Assembly: GCF_012396235.1 (NCBI RefSeq)
Contig: NZ_JAAXPA010000029.1
Location: 45,731 to 109,730, forward strand
Source: Rhodococcus opacus
GTDB taxonomy: Bacteria > Actinomycetota > Actinomycetes > Mycobacteriales > Mycobacteriaceae
DNA: 64,000 bases
Direction of reading: 5' to 3'
Positions 1 through 8,656 of this stretch are shown here, piece by piece. The notes below the pieces were generated by a model, which searched no databases, had not been told where the DNA came from, and worked only from the letters and a program-made list of their open reading frames with translations. The first letter of the stretch is position 1; each line of letters opens with the position of its first letter. The translations under genes were made by a program, and so were the position numbers.

Positions 1-276
1 GATGTCGCGGGAGCGGTCCGTGATGTCGTACCGCCCGGCGGCGAGCGAGCCGAGCAGGTACAGCTCGGGTCCCAGCGACCATTTCCCCGACTTCTGGTCG
101 CGGTCGACCAGCCCCTCCTCGGCCAGCGAGACGAGGAGGCGATGCACGGTCGGGCGGGCAAGCCCCGTCTCCCGCGCCAGGGCGGACGTCGAGGAGCCCG
201 ACGACTCGAGGGCCGCGATGGCCCGGAAGAGGGATCCCACCCGCCGAATGACCTGCGGCCGCTGCGCGTCGTCCAT
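1..276 (-). CDS. IclR-family transcriptional regulator (N-terminal part, cut by window edge)
   Basis: The reverse strand reads from an ATG at 276 to the window edge without a stop (92 codons). It starts MDDAQRPQVIRRVGSLFRAI and then shows the IclR winged helix-turn-helix: STSALARETGLARPTVHRLL (residues about 32-51), followed by LVDRDQKSGKWSLGPELYLLG. The effector-binding domain lies outside the window. It diverges from the CoA-transferase genes that begin at 470, with a perfect palindrome between them, so it is probably their local regulator and also regulates itself. The effector cannot be read from what is present. Confidence 0.9.
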   Translation of the reverse strand, partial: MDDAQRPQVIRRVGSLFRAIAALESSGSSTSALARETGLARPTVHRLLVSLAEEGLVDRDQKSGKWSLGPELYLLGSLAAGRYDITDRSRDI

Positions 277-288
277 GACCGCAGTATA

Positions 289-305
289 CGTTCACTCAGT
301 GAACG
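289..305. promoter_or_regulatory. 17-bp perfect palindrome, probable IclR operator
   Basis: CGTTCACT-C-AGTGAACG is an 8-1-8 perfect inverted repeat, 13 bp upstream of the IclR start codon and 165 bp upstream of scoA. IclR-family operators are commonly short palindromes in such divergent regions. Assignment to this regulator is by position only. Confidence 0.6.
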
Positions 306-469
306 CTCACTGGCGCGACGTCCAGACCGCGAGCACTGTGCCGGGAACCCTTGAAATGCATGCAATGACCCCTTTTAGTGGAGCAGAGCTCGTCGCGCAG
401 AGTCGTCCATCAGGTGGACGAATCTTCACGGGAAGACGGTATCGCCGGCTACGGCGGCCAGGAGAAAGG

Positions 470-1243
470 ATGCACATGGGATCGAGAGTGTTCGACACCC
501 CGGAAGAAGCAGTCGCGGACGTGTCCGACGGCGCATCGATCGCCGTGGGCGGGTTCGGCCTGTGCGGAATCCCCGACTCGCTGATCCGCGCGCTCGCCGA
601 CTCCGGCGTCGGGAACCTCGAGGTCTTCTCCAACAACTGCGGTGTGGACGACCACGGGCTCGGAATTCTGCTGGGTGCCCGCCGGATCCGGCGCGTCACC
701 GCGTCGTACGTCGGCGAGAACAAGGAATTCGCGCGTCAGTACCTTTCCGGTGAGCTCGAGGTGGAGCTGACCCCGCAGGGCACGCTGGCCGAACGCCTCC
801 GGGCGGGCGGCGCGGGCATCCCCGCGTTCTTCACCCCCGCCGGTGTGGGCAGCCCGGTCGCCGACGGCGGACTGCCGTGGCGGTACGCCGCCGACGGTTC
901 CGTCGCGCTCGCCTCGCCCCCGAAGGAAACCCGCGCGTTCGGCGACAAGCGCTACGTTCTCGAACTCGGCATCACCGCCGACTTCGCCCTGGTCCACGCA
1001 CTGCGGGGCGACACCGCCGGCAACCTGGTGTTCGACAAGTCTGCCCTGAACTTCAACCCCCTCGCGGCGATGGCCGGAAAGGTGACCATCGCGCAGGTCG
1101 AGGAACTCGTCCCCGCAGGCACCATCGACCCCGCCCAGGTGCACCTGCCCGGAGTCTTCGTTCAACGCATCGTCGAGACCGGCCCCCAGAACAAGCGGAT
1201 CGAGAAGCGGACAGTCAGCAGCACGGAAGGAGCCACTCGATGA
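470..1243 (+). CDS. scoA: Succinyl-CoA:3-ketoacid CoA-transferase subunit A
   Basis: Alpha subunit (257 aa) of a two-subunit class I CoA transferase that moves CoA between succinyl-CoA and a 3-oxo acid such as acetoacetate, in the cytoplasm. The family signature DGASIAVGGFGLCGIP lies at residues 20-35, and the conserved SYVGENKEF and LTPQGTLAERLRAGGAGIPAF blocks follow. GGAG at 461-464 sits 5 bases before the ATG at 470; a second in-frame ATG at 476 is the alternative. The stop overlaps the start of subunit B (ATGA). The thiolase just downstream is of acetyl-CoA acetyltransferase type, so acetoacetate use (SCOT) fits better than 3-oxoadipate transferase (PcaI), although the families are close. 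Confidence 0.85.
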   Translation: MHMGSRVFDTPEEAVADVSDGASIAVGGFGLCGIPDSLIRALADSGVGNLEVFSNNCGVDDHGLGILLGARRIRRVTASYVGENKEFARQYLSGELEVELTPQGTLAERLRAGGAGIPAFFTPAGVGSPVADGGLPWRYAADGSVALASPPKETRAFGDKRYVLELGITADFALVHALRGDTAGNLVFDKSALNFNPLAAMAGKVTIAQVEELVPAGTIDPAQVHLPGVFVQRIVETGPQNKRIEKRTVSSTEGATR

Positions 1244-1902
1244 CCGGCACCAACGGATGGACACGTGAGCAAATGGCCGCCCGCGCGGCCGCGGAGATGG
1301 TCGACGGCGAATACGTCAACCTCGGCATCGGACTGCCCACGCTCATTCCCGGATACCTCGGCACCGACGTCACCGTGACCCTGCATTCGGAGAACGGCAT
1401 CCTCGGCACCGGCCCCTACCCCACCGACGAGAACGTCGACCCCGACCTGATCAACGCCGGCAAGGAAACGGTCACCGTCAACGCCGGTGCCGCGTTCTTC
1501 GATTCCGCGTTGTCGTTCGGCATGATTCGCGGCGGCCACATCGACACCGCCGTCCTCGGTGGCATGCAGGTCTCCCGCACCGGCGACCTCGCCAACTGGA
1601 TGGTCCCCGGGAAGATGGTCAAGGGCATGGGCGGCGCGATGGACCTCGTGCACGGCGCGAGCCGCGTCATCGTCCTCATGGAACACACCGACCGGGACGG
1701 CAACCCCAAGATCATCGACGCCTGCACCCTGCCGCTGACCGGCCAGGGCGTCGTCAACCGCATCATCACCAACCTCGCCGTCATCGACGTGGTCGGCGAC
1801 GGCACCCTCGCTCTCCGTGAGGTCGCCCCCGGCGTCACCGTCGACGAGGTCGTCGCCGCCACCGGAACCCCCCTCGAGATTCGCGAATCCGCGCTCGTCT
1901 GA
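1240..1902 (+). CDS. scoB: Succinyl-CoA:3-ketoacid CoA-transferase subunit B
   Basis: Beta subunit (220 aa). The second CoA-transferase signature, LHSENGILG, is present; its glutamate (about residue 51) is the known catalytic residue that forms the glutamyl-CoA thioester. The N-terminal GEYVNLGIGLPTL block and the GGHIDTAVLGGMQVS block are typical of ScoB/PcaJ. It overlaps scoA by 4 bases (ATGA), so the two are translationally coupled, and a thiolase follows after 32 bases. Length matches the family. Confidence 0.87.
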   Translation: MTGTNGWTREQMAARAAAEMVDGEYVNLGIGLPTLIPGYLGTDVTVTLHSENGILGTGPYPTDENVDPDLINAGKETVTVNAGAAFFDSALSFGMIRGGHIDTAVLGGMQVSRTGDLANWMVPGKMVKGMGGAMDLVHGASRVIVLMEHTDRDGNPKIIDACTLPLTGQGVVNRIITNLAVIDVVGDGTLALREVAPGVTVDEVVAATGTPLEIRESALV

Positions 1903-1934
1903 GCGACATTCGTCACGACACCAAGGACACTCCC

Positions 1935-3134
1935 ATGACTTCTCGCACCAGGTCCGTCATCGTCGCCGGAGCCCGGACCCCCGTCGGCCGGCTGACGGGT
2001 TCGCTCGCGTCACTCTCCGGATCCGATCTCGGTGGCATCGCCATCAAGGGCGCCCTCGACAAGGCCGGGGTGGCACCCGAACTGGTGGAGTACGTGATCA
2101 TGGGGCAGGTCCTCACTGCCGGCGCCGGTCAGATCCCGGCCCGGCAGGCCGCGGTCAACGCGGGCATCCCGATGTCGGTGCCCGCCTTGACCGTCAACAA
2201 GGTGTGCCTGTCGGGTCTCGACGCCATCGCGCTCGCCGACCAGCTGATCCGCGCCGGCGAATTCGATGTCGTCGTCGCCGGTGGGCAGGAGTCGATGTCC
2301 CAGGCGCCGCACCTTCTCCCGAACTCGCGGAGCGGTTTCAAGTACGGCGACACCACCCTCGTCGATCACCTCGCCTACGACGGCCTGTACGACATCTTCA
2401 CCGAGCAGGCGATGGGTGCCCTCACCGAGGACCGGAACGCGAACACCGACAAGATCGGTCGCGAAGAGCAGGACGCCTTCGCCGCCGCCTCACATCAGCG
2501 CGCCGCGGCCGCGTGGAAGAACGGACTCTTCGACGACGAGGTCGTACCCGTCACCATCCCGCAGCGCCGGGGTGAGCCGCTCGTCGTCACCGAGGACGAA
2601 GGCATCCGCGCCGACACCACGGCCGAGTCGCTGTCGAAGCTGCGGCCCGCCTTCAACAAGAACGGCACCGTCACCGCGGGTTCCGCGTCGCAGATCTCCG
2701 ACGGCGCGGCCGCCGTCGTGGTGATGAGCAAGGCCAAGGCCGAGGAGCTGGGGCTCGAATGGCTCGCCGAGATCGGCGCCCACGGCATCGTCGCCGGGCC
2801 CGACTCGACGCTCCAGCAGCAGCCCGCCAATGCCATCGACAAGGCGTGCACCCGTGAGGGACTCGACCCCTCGGCGCTCGACCTCGTCGAGATCAACGAA
2901 GCCTTCGCCGCCGTCGGCATCGAGTCGACCCGGCAACTCGGAGTCGACCCGTCGATGGTCAACGTGAACGGCGGCGCCATCGCCATCGGGCACCCGCTCG
3001 GCATGTCGGGGGCACGGGTCGTGCTGCACCTCGCGCTCGAGCTGAAACGACGCGGCGGTGGAACCGGCGCCGCCGCTCTCTGCGGCGGCGGCGGACAGGG
3101 CGACGCCCTGATTCTCCACGTGCCCGGCGAGTGA
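1935..3134 (+). CDS. Acetyl-CoA C-acetyltransferase (acetoacetyl-CoA thiolase)
   Basis: Thiolase of 399 aa that interconverts acetoacetyl-CoA and two acetyl-CoA. The acylated cysteine is in VNKVCLSG (Cys91), the base histidine in AIGHPLGMSGAR (His353) and the second cysteine in ALCGGGGQG (Cys383). The sequence closely follows mycobacterial FadA4-type thiolases, for example VEYVIMGQVLTAGAGQ and AGGQESMSQAPHLL. AAGGA stands 7 bases before the ATG. With scoAB it forms a three-gene unit: the transferase activates acetoacetate and this enzyme cleaves it. A PcaF-type 3-oxoadipyl-CoA thiolase was considered, but the motifs fit the acetoacetyl type better. Confidence 0.88.
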   Translation: MTSRTRSVIVAGARTPVGRLTGSLASLSGSDLGGIAIKGALDKAGVAPELVEYVIMGQVLTAGAGQIPARQAAVNAGIPMSVPALTVNKVCLSGLDAIALADQLIRAGEFDVVVAGGQESMSQAPHLLPNSRSGFKYGDTTLVDHLAYDGLYDIFTEQAMGALTEDRNANTDKIGREEQDAFAAASHQRAAAAWKNGLFDDEVVPVTIPQRRGEPLVVTEDEGIRADTTAESLSKLRPAFNKNGTVTAGSASQISDGAAAVVVMSKAKAEELGLEWLAEIGAHGIVAGPDSTLQQQPANAIDKACTREGLDPSALDLVEINEAFAAVGIESTRQLGVDPSMVNVNGGAIAIGHPLGMSGARVVLHLALELKRRGGGTGAAALCGGGGQGDALILHVPGE

Positions 3135-3170
3135 CCATCACTCCGGCACAGTAGGTTTCGCGTCACCGGG

Positions 3171-3833
3171 TCATGATCGGCCCGATGCGAGTGCGGCGAC
3201 GGCCGGCGCGAACATGGTGGACTTGATCGCGCCGAGCGTGCCGGCGTCCTTCCCCGCGAGCGGCGTGATCAGGTCGACGGCAGCGTCCAGGACCGCGCCT
3301 TCGGGCGCGGTCCCGTCGACCAGCCCACTCGTGTGCGCGTCGGCGCCGCCGTAGCGGCGGCCGGTGGTCATGGCGGTGATCGCGGTCTGCGGTGTCAGCT
3401 TGGCCTGGATCAGCGCGGCCATCCCCGGGGTGAACGGAATGTGGATGTCGACCTCGGGGAAGCAGTAGTACCCACGGTCGGACCGCATCACCCGGTAGTC
3501 GTGGGCGATTCCGAGCATGGCGCCGGCGCCGAACGCGTGCCCGTTGACCGCGGCCACCGTCGGCAGGGGGAGCGTCAGAATCCGGCTGAACAGGGCCTGC
3601 ACGCGCCCGACATACCAGTCTGCGCGGTCACCGTTGGCCATCAGCCAGTCCAGGTCGAGGCCGTTGGAGTAGAACTTCCCCGTGGCCGTGGTGACCAGGG
3701 CCTGCGCGCCGTGTTCGTGGGCGTCGTCGAGGAGCCGGTCGACGTTGTCGAGCCACTCGGGGGAAAAACGATTCTCGTCGTCGCCGAGGTCGAGGACGGC
3801 GATCGTGTCCCGGTAGGTCAGGGTGGCGGTCAT
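3171..3833 (-). CDS. Enoyl-CoA hydratase/isomerase family protein
   Basis: Crotonase-fold protein of 220 aa. The oxyanion-hole region AAVNGHAFGAGAMLGIAHD and the FPEVDIHIPFTPGM segment (carrying one of the usual active-site glutamates) are visible; the N-terminal segment GKFYSNGLDLDWL matches the substrate loop. It is shorter than classic hydratases (about 260 aa) and resembles the delta3,delta2-enoyl-CoA isomerase-like subgroup. Its ATG overlaps the stop of the TetR gene upstream (ATGA), so the two are co-transcribed. Substrate unknown; a role in fatty acyl-CoA or aromatic-derived acyl-CoA metabolism is inferred. Confidence 0.82.
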   Translation of the reverse strand: MTATLTYRDTIAVLDLGDDENRFSPEWLDNVDRLLDDAHEHGAQALVTTATGKFYSNGLDLDWLMANGDRADWYVGRVQALFSRILTLPLPTVAAVNGHAFGAGAMLGIAHDYRVMRSDRGYYCFPEVDIHIPFTPGMAALIQAKLTPQTAITAMTTGRRYGGADAHTSGLVDGTAPEGAVLDAAVDLITPLAGKDAGTLGAIKSTMFAPAVAALASGRS

Positions 3834-4468
3834 TGGGAACCTTTCGTGTTGCTGTCGTGACGTTTCCCCGGGGACGGGGGGTCCAGTGCGAGGACGGCGC
3901 GGACCGCCGCCTCCAGGCGTCGGCGCATGGCGTCGTCCGGTTTTCGCCGGGCGTGCAGCAGCAGTCCGGTGGGGAGCCCGACGACGCACGCTTCGATCAC
4001 TTCGACCGCGCGACCGTCCTTGCGCCCCCACAACGCCAGCGCCAATCGGACGAACAGTTCGACGAGGACGGAGTCGAGGCGCGACAACTCGGCGGCGACG
4101 TCCTCGGGGACGTCGGATCCGAGCAGTTCGTCGCGGCGCACGGTGAGGAGAAGTCGCGACGACTGCGGGAACCGCTCGGCGAAGACGGCCGGGGTGTCGG
4201 CGGCCGCGACGACGGCGTCCACGGGACCACGCCCCAGCGCCTCCTGAACCGATTCCTGTTGCAGGTCGAGAAATCGGTGCGCCGCCCGCAACCAGGCGCG
4301 CCCGACCAGCCCTCCCCGCGAGCCGAATGCGTGATAGATGGCGCCGTTGGACATCTCCGTGGCCGCGGCGACCGCGCGTAGGGTCACCGCACTCGGTCCG
4401 CCCTCGACGGCCAGCCGTTCGGCGGCATCGAGCGCGGCGTCGAGGTCGTGAACTCGTGGCCTGGGCAT
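3830..4468 (-). CDS. TetR-family transcriptional regulator
   Basis: A 212-aa protein with an N-terminal TetR helix-turn-helix (GPSAVTLRAVAAATEMSNGAIYHAFGSRGGLV, read in two parts at residues about 24-55) and a helical ligand-binding C-terminal half. It overlaps the enoyl-CoA hydratase start by 4 bases and probably controls that two-gene operon. The ligand may be an acyl-CoA, by analogy with other TetR/crotonase pairs; this is inference. Confidence 0.88.
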   Translation of the reverse strand: MPRPRVHDLDAALDAAERLAVEGGPSAVTLRAVAAATEMSNGAIYHAFGSRGGLVGRAWLRAAHRFLDLQQESVQEALGRGPVDAVVAAADTPAVFAERFPQSSRLLLTVRRDELLGSDVPEDVAAELSRLDSVLVELFVRLALALWGRKDGRAVEVIEACVVGLPTGLLLHARRKPDDAMRRRLEAAVRAVLALDPPSPGKRHDSNTKGSQ

Positions 4469-4599
4469 ACGCCGAACGATAACAGATCGTGCGTTCTATT
4501 ACTCGCGGGTAGGGAGTAAGCATTCACCTAGGGGATCCGCCCGATGATCGGCTTGCCGTTGTGCCCCGAGTCACAATGAGTTAGCTTTGTTCGGACATA

Positions 4600-4614
4600 A
4601 ACACATTACGTGTT
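4600..4614. promoter_or_regulatory. Inverted repeat AACAC-N5-GTGTT upstream of the sugar-porter operon
   Basis: AACACATTACGTGTT is an inverted repeat (5-5-5) lying 30 bases before the transporter start codon. The position suits an operator. No regulator gene of the operon is adjacent apart from the divergent TetR gene, so the binding protein is unknown. Confidence 0.35.
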
Positions 4615-4644
4615 CTGTACATAGATCACGTCGAGGAGATGTTC

Positions 4645-6063
4645 ATGGCCAGCGATCTCACCCGAACTACCGCCCCGTCCCTGCCTGCCGACGCCCCTGG
4701 GCGACACTCGCACAGACTCGGCATCATCGCCGTCGTCGCCACCTTCGGCGGCCTGCTCTTCGGATACGACACCGGAGTCATCAACGGCGCACTCGAACCG
4801 CTCACGGAAGACCTTCAGCTCACCTCGTTCACCGAGGGCCTGGTGGTGAGCATCCTGATCTTCGGTGCCGCGATCGGCGCTCTCATCGGCGGACGGATGT
4901 CCGACCGGTTCGGACGCCGGCACAACATCCTTATGCTCGCGATCATCTTCATGATCGGGACGCTCGGCTGCGTGCTGTCCCCGACGTGGGAGGTGCTCGC
5001 ACTGTTCCGCTTCATCCTCGGCCTCGCCGTCGGCGGCGCCTCCGCGACCGTGCCCGTCTACCTCTCCGAGATCTCGCCCACCGAACGACGCGGCAGCGTG
5101 GTCTCCCGCAACGAAGTCATGATCGTCGTCGGACAGTTCGCCGCCTTCGTGATCAACGCCGTCATCTTCAACATCTGGGGCGAGCACGAGAACGTCTGGC
5201 GCTTCATGCTTCTGGTCGCCGTCACACCGGCCATCTTCCTGTTCGCCGGAATGCTGCGGATGCCGGAGAGTCCGCGCTGGCTGATGTCGCAGGACCGGCA
5301 CGACGAAGCGCTCGCCGTGCTTCTCCAGGTTCGGTCCCCGGAGCGGGCACGTGCCGAGTTGGAGGAAGTCCGGGCGCTCGCCGAGGAAGAGAAGCTCTCC
5401 CAGACCGGCGGGGCCGCCGACCTGTCGGTGAAATGGATCCGCCGCCTCATCTTCATCGGCGTCGGCCTCGGAGTGTTCCAGCAGGCCACCGGCATCAACT
5501 CGGTGATGTACTACGGCACCCAGCTGCTCGGCGACGCCGGATTCTCCTCCAACGCCGCCATCGTCGCGAACACCCTCAACGGTCTGTTCAGCGTGCTCGG
5601 CGTCCTCACCGGCGTCGCCCTGATCAACCGGATCGACCGACGGAAGATGCTCCTCGGCGGCTTCACCCTCACCACCACGTTCCACGTGCTCGTCGGCCTC
5701 TCCGCGTTCCTGCTGCCCGACGGCACCCTCAAGGCCTACCTGATCCTGACGTTCGTGGTGCTGTTCGTCTTCTCGATGCAGGCCACGATCGGCCCCCTGG
5801 TGTGGCTGATGCTGTCGGAGATCTTCCCGCTGAAGATCCGCAGCTTCGCCATCGGTGTCTGCATCTTCGCACTGTGGATCGCCAACGCGGTTGTCGCGCT
5901 GCTCTTCCCGCCCGTCGTGGCCGCACTGGGAATCGGTGCGACGTTCTTCATCTTCGCCGGCCTCGGCGTGCTGGCTCTCGTCTTCATCAAAACTCAGGTT
6001 CCGGAGACCCGTGGCCGCTCGCTCGAGGAACTCGAAGATCAGTTCCGGCGCGACTACTCGTGA
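4645..6063 (+). CDS. MFS sugar porter (sugar:H+ symporter type)
   Basis: About 472 aa with twelve predicted membrane helices, of the sugar porter family of the major facilitator superfamily. Visible hallmarks are GLLFGYDTGVINGAL in helix 1, GGRMSDRFGRR between helices 2 and 3, PESPRWLM at the start of the central loop, QQATGINSVMYYGTQLLG, and PETRGRSLEELE at the C-terminus. GAGGAG (4633-4638) is directly joined to an ATG at 4639 but is 6 bases from the ATG at 4645, so 4645 is chosen. It heads an operon with a UspA-like gene and two Gfo/Idh/MocA dehydrogenases, which suggests uptake of a polyol, inositol or similar sugar; the substrate is not readable. Confidence 0.9.
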   Translation: MASDLTRTTAPSLPADAPGRHSHRLGIIAVVATFGGLLFGYDTGVINGALEPLTEDLQLTSFTEGLVVSILIFGAAIGALIGGRMSDRFGRRHNILMLAIIFMIGTLGCVLSPTWEVLALFRFILGLAVGGASATVPVYLSEISPTERRGSVVSRNEVMIVVGQFAAFVINAVIFNIWGEHENVWRFMLLVAVTPAIFLFAGMLRMPESPRWLMSQDRHDEALAVLLQVRSPERARAELEEVRALAEEEKLSQTGGAADLSVKWIRRLIFIGVGLGVFQQATGINSVMYYGTQLLGDAGFSSNAAIVANTLNGLFSVLGVLTGVALINRIDRRKMLLGGFTLTTTFHVLVGLSAFLLPDGTLKAYLILTFVVLFVFSMQATIGPLVWLMLSEIFPLKIRSFAIGVCIFALWIANAVVALLFPPVVAALGIGATFFIFAGLGVLALVFIKTQVPETRGRSLEELEDQFRRDYS

Positions 6064-6099
6064 CAGTCGCCGCACCGCCTCCCCTGAAAGGTTGATCCC

Positions 6100-6459
6100 A
6101 TGACAGTGCTCGTAGCCGTGACCGACTCCTCCGAAGGATCGCACGCCCTCCTGGCCGGCAAGAAGGAAGCCGCGATGCTGGGTGCCGACCTTCTGGTGGT
6201 GAACCTCTCCCTCACCGAACCCGAAGACGTGCACACGCTCGCGGACGACGGCGTGACCGTCCTCGACCGGATCGGCCGCGGAGACCGCGATCCCGCGACC
6301 GCCGTGCTCGACCTGCTCGACGAACGACCCGACATCGAACGCCTCGTGATCGGCGTCAAACGCCGCAGCGCGGTCGGCAAGGCCCTGCTCGGGAGCGTGA
6401 GCCAACGCCTCATCCTGCAATCCCCGATCCCGGTCCTCGCGGTCAAAACCCCTCAGTAG
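6100..6459 (+). CDS. Universal stress protein (UspA-like)
   Basis: A single-domain UspA-fold protein of 119 aa. The ATP-binding pattern G-2X-G-9X-G(S/T) is recognisable in IGVKRRSAVGKALLGSVSQRLI near the C-terminus, followed by PIPVLAVK, which ends most members. It lies 36 bases after the sugar porter, and the following dehydrogenase begins 8 bases after its stop, so it is part of the same operon. Its presence in a sugar catabolic operon is unusual. Role unknown, perhaps regulation of the transporter. Confidence 0.83.
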   Translation: MTVLVAVTDSSEGSHALLAGKKEAAMLGADLLVVNLSLTEPEDVHTLADDGVTVLDRIGRGDRDPATAVLDLLDERPDIERLVIGVKRRSAVGKALLGSVSQRLILQSPIPVLAVKTPQ

Positions 6460-6467
6460 GAGCCGAG

Positions 6468-7652
6468 TTGAGCAAGCAAGGGAGCCTGCGCCTGGTCGCG
6501 GGCATGGTCGGCGGCGGACAGGGCGCCGACATCGGCAAGACCCACCGTTACGCGATGCGCCTCGACGACCGGTACGAACTGCACGCGGGGGTCTTCGGGC
6601 GAGACGGCGCATCGTCGGCGCGGATCGCCGGGAGCCTCGGTGTGCCGGCGGATCGCACGTATCGCGACTACCGGGAGATGGCGGAACGGGAAGCCGCACG
6701 CGAGGACGGCGTCGACGTGGTCGCCGTGACCACGCCGAACGACAGCCACTTCGACATCGCGCGCACGTTCCTGGAGGCGGGCATCTCGGTGGTGTGCGAG
6801 AAACCCCTCACGCCCGACTCGGCGTCGGCCGCGGAACTGGTCGCGATCGCCGAGTCCTCCGGTGCGATTCTCGCCGTCCCGCACTGCTATTCGGCGTACG
6901 CGATGGTCCGGCACGCGGCCCGGATGGTGCGCGATGGCGACCTCGGCCGGATCCGATTCGCCGCGGTCGAGCACGCGTCCGGTTGGGCCGCGGCACCCGT
7001 CGAACTCGGCGAGCACCGTCAGGCACGCTGGCGCACCGACCCCGGCGTCGCGGGATTCCCCAGCGTCGTCGGCGATCTCGGCACCCACGCCTTCCACCTC
7101 TTGCGGTACATCACCGGACTCGAAGCCGCCAGAGTGTCTGCCGAACTGGACACCCTCGTCCCCGGACGGCGGGTGTTCGACAACGCCACCGTCCGCCTCA
7201 CCCTCTCCAACGGAGCACCCGCGACACTGTGGGCGAGCATGGCCGCGACCGGCAACGAGCACGGCCTGCGCATCCGGGTGTTCGGCGACGCCGCGAGCAT
7301 CGAATGGCGGCACGAGGACCCCCAGCACCTGACGGTGCGCGACCTCGACGGCGGCGCGACGATCCTCGCGGAGGGGATGCGCACGCTGTCCGAGGACGCC
7401 GGCCGGCTCACCCGCCCAGGCCTGGGACATCCCGAAGGCTTCCTCGAGGCTTTCGCGAACTTCTACCGCGATCTCGCGGACGAACTCCGCGCCCGCCGCG
7501 ACGACACTCCCACCACCCTCCGCGATCTGTCCTTCCCCACCGGACGCGACGGGCTGATCGGCGTCCAGTTCGTCGAGGCGACGGCCGCCTCGCACGCCGC
7601 CGACTCCGCCTGGGTGGTTCCCGCTTTCGCACACGACAAGGTCGGTATCTGA
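6468..7652 (+). CDS. Gfo/Idh/MocA-family oxidoreductase
   Basis: NAD(P)-dependent sugar or polyol dehydrogenase of 394 aa. The N-terminal Rossmann fold is followed by VVAVTTPNDSHFDIA and the CEKPLT motif, whose lysine is the family's catalytic residue. The second domain contains GDLGTHAFHLLRYITG. The start is a TTG at 6468, with AGGAG 5 bases upstream overlapping the previous stop. The GGQGADIGKTHRYA segment near the N-terminus is typical of the longer subgroup found in inositol and galactose-derivative pathways. Exact substrate unknown. Confidence 0.87.
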   Translation: MSKQGSLRLVAGMVGGGQGADIGKTHRYAMRLDDRYELHAGVFGRDGASSARIAGSLGVPADRTYRDYREMAEREAAREDGVDVVAVTTPNDSHFDIARTFLEAGISVVCEKPLTPDSASAAELVAIAESSGAILAVPHCYSAYAMVRHAARMVRDGDLGRIRFAAVEHASGWAAAPVELGEHRQARWRTDPGVAGFPSVVGDLGTHAFHLLRYITGLEAARVSAELDTLVPGRRVFDNATVRLTLSNGAPATLWASMAATGNEHGLRIRVFGDAASIEWRHEDPQHLTVRDLDGGATILAEGMRTLSEDAGRLTRPGLGHPEGFLEAFANFYRDLADELRARRDDTPTTLRDLSFPTGRDGLIGVQFVEATAASHAADSAWVVPAFAHDKVGI

Positions 7653-7653
7653 C

Positions 7654-8655
7654 ATGCAGCGATTCGCCCTCATCGGGGCCGGATTCATCGGCGGAGTGCA
7701 CGGCGCCAACCTCGCCGCCCACCCCGACGTCGATCTGGCCCTCGTCTTCGACATCGACCTCGCTCGCGCGACGGACCTCGCCAAGCGGCACGGCAGCCGC
7801 GCCACCACCGATCTCGTGGAAGTCTTCGACCCCGCGGCAATCGACGCCGTCTTCATCGCATCGTCCACCGACACCCACGCCGAGCACCTTCGCACCGCGG
7901 CCACGGCGGGGATCCCGGCTCTGTGCGAAAAGCCCATCGATCTCGACCTTGCGCGCGCCGTCGACATCGTCCGCTTCGCCGAAACCCGATCACTGCGGGC
8001 GATGGTCGATTTCAACCGCCGCTTCGACCGTGACTACGCCGAACTGCAGCGGGTGGTCGCGTCCGGCGAGATCGGTTCGGTGGAGCTGATCCAGATGACC
8101 AGCCGCGGTCCGGCGATGCCGCCGCTCGAGTACGTCGCGGTCTCGGGTGGGCAGATGCGCGACCAGACCGTCCACTTCTTCGACCTGGCCCGGTGGATCT
8201 CCGGGCTCGACCCCGAGTCCGTCTTCGCGACCGGTTCCACGCTCGCCGAACCCCGCCTCGCCGAGTACGGCGACGTCGATACGTCGGCGGTCACCCTGCG
8301 TCTGCCCGGCGGGGCACTCGTCCAGATCGACTGCACCCGGCGGATCGGCTACGGCTACGACGAACGCATCGAGGTGCTCGGTTCGACCGGCATGGTCGAA
8401 GCGCGGCGGCAGCGCGCCGGATCCGTCTCCCGGTACAGCGCCGGCCGCGTGGTCGACGACGGCTTGCACGCGGGATGGTTCGAACGGATCAGAGGCAGCT
8501 ACGGCACCGCGCTCGACCACTTCGTCGACGCGCTGGATAACGGTGCCGCGATCGGCCCGACCCTGGCGGAGGCGTTGAAGGCGCAGGCGATCGCCGAGGC
8601 CGCGGCGCGCTCCCTCACCAGCGGCCGGATGGAACCGATCGAATACCCGGTCTGA
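7654..8655 (+). CDS. Gfo/Idh/MocA-family oxidoreductase, inositol 2-dehydrogenase-like
   Basis: A 333-aa dehydrogenase beginning MQRFALIGAGFIGGVHGANL, a classic Rossmann dinucleotide-binding start. CEKPID carries the catalytic lysine, and GGQMRDQTVHFFDLARWI carries the Asp and His that act in inositol dehydrogenases. The start follows the previous stop by one base, so the pair is coupled. The motif set resembles inositol 2-dehydrogenases, but none of the other inositol genes (iolB, C, D, E) is in this window, so a different cyclitol or sugar remains possible. Confidence 0.86.
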   Translation: MQRFALIGAGFIGGVHGANLAAHPDVDLALVFDIDLARATDLAKRHGSRATTDLVEVFDPAAIDAVFIASSTDTHAEHLRTAATAGIPALCEKPIDLDLARAVDIVRFAETRSLRAMVDFNRRFDRDYAELQRVVASGEIGSVELIQMTSRGPAMPPLEYVAVSGGQMRDQTVHFFDLARWISGLDPESVFATGSTLAEPRLAEYGDVDTSAVTLRLPGGALVQIDCTRRIGYGYDERIEVLGSTGMVEARRQRAGSVSRYSAGRVVDDGLHAGWFERIRGSYGTALDHFVDALDNGAAIGPTLAEALKAQAIAEAAARSLTSGRMEPIEYPV

Positions 8656-8656
8656 G

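Noticed and set aside
470..3134. Assignment as pcaI-pcaJ-pcaF (3-oxoadipate pathway) with a PcaR-type regulator
   Set aside because: The thiolase motifs match acetoacetyl-CoA thiolases of the FadA4 type and no protocatechuate gene is nearby; the IclR sequence is too short to decide. SCOT plus thiolase is simpler.
4606..6699. Very long open frame (697 codons) on the minus strand opposite the sugar porter and USP genes
   Set aside because: High-GC shadow frame: composition is repetitive acidic/basic, there is no domain, and the plus-strand genes have clear family motifs and ribosome sites.
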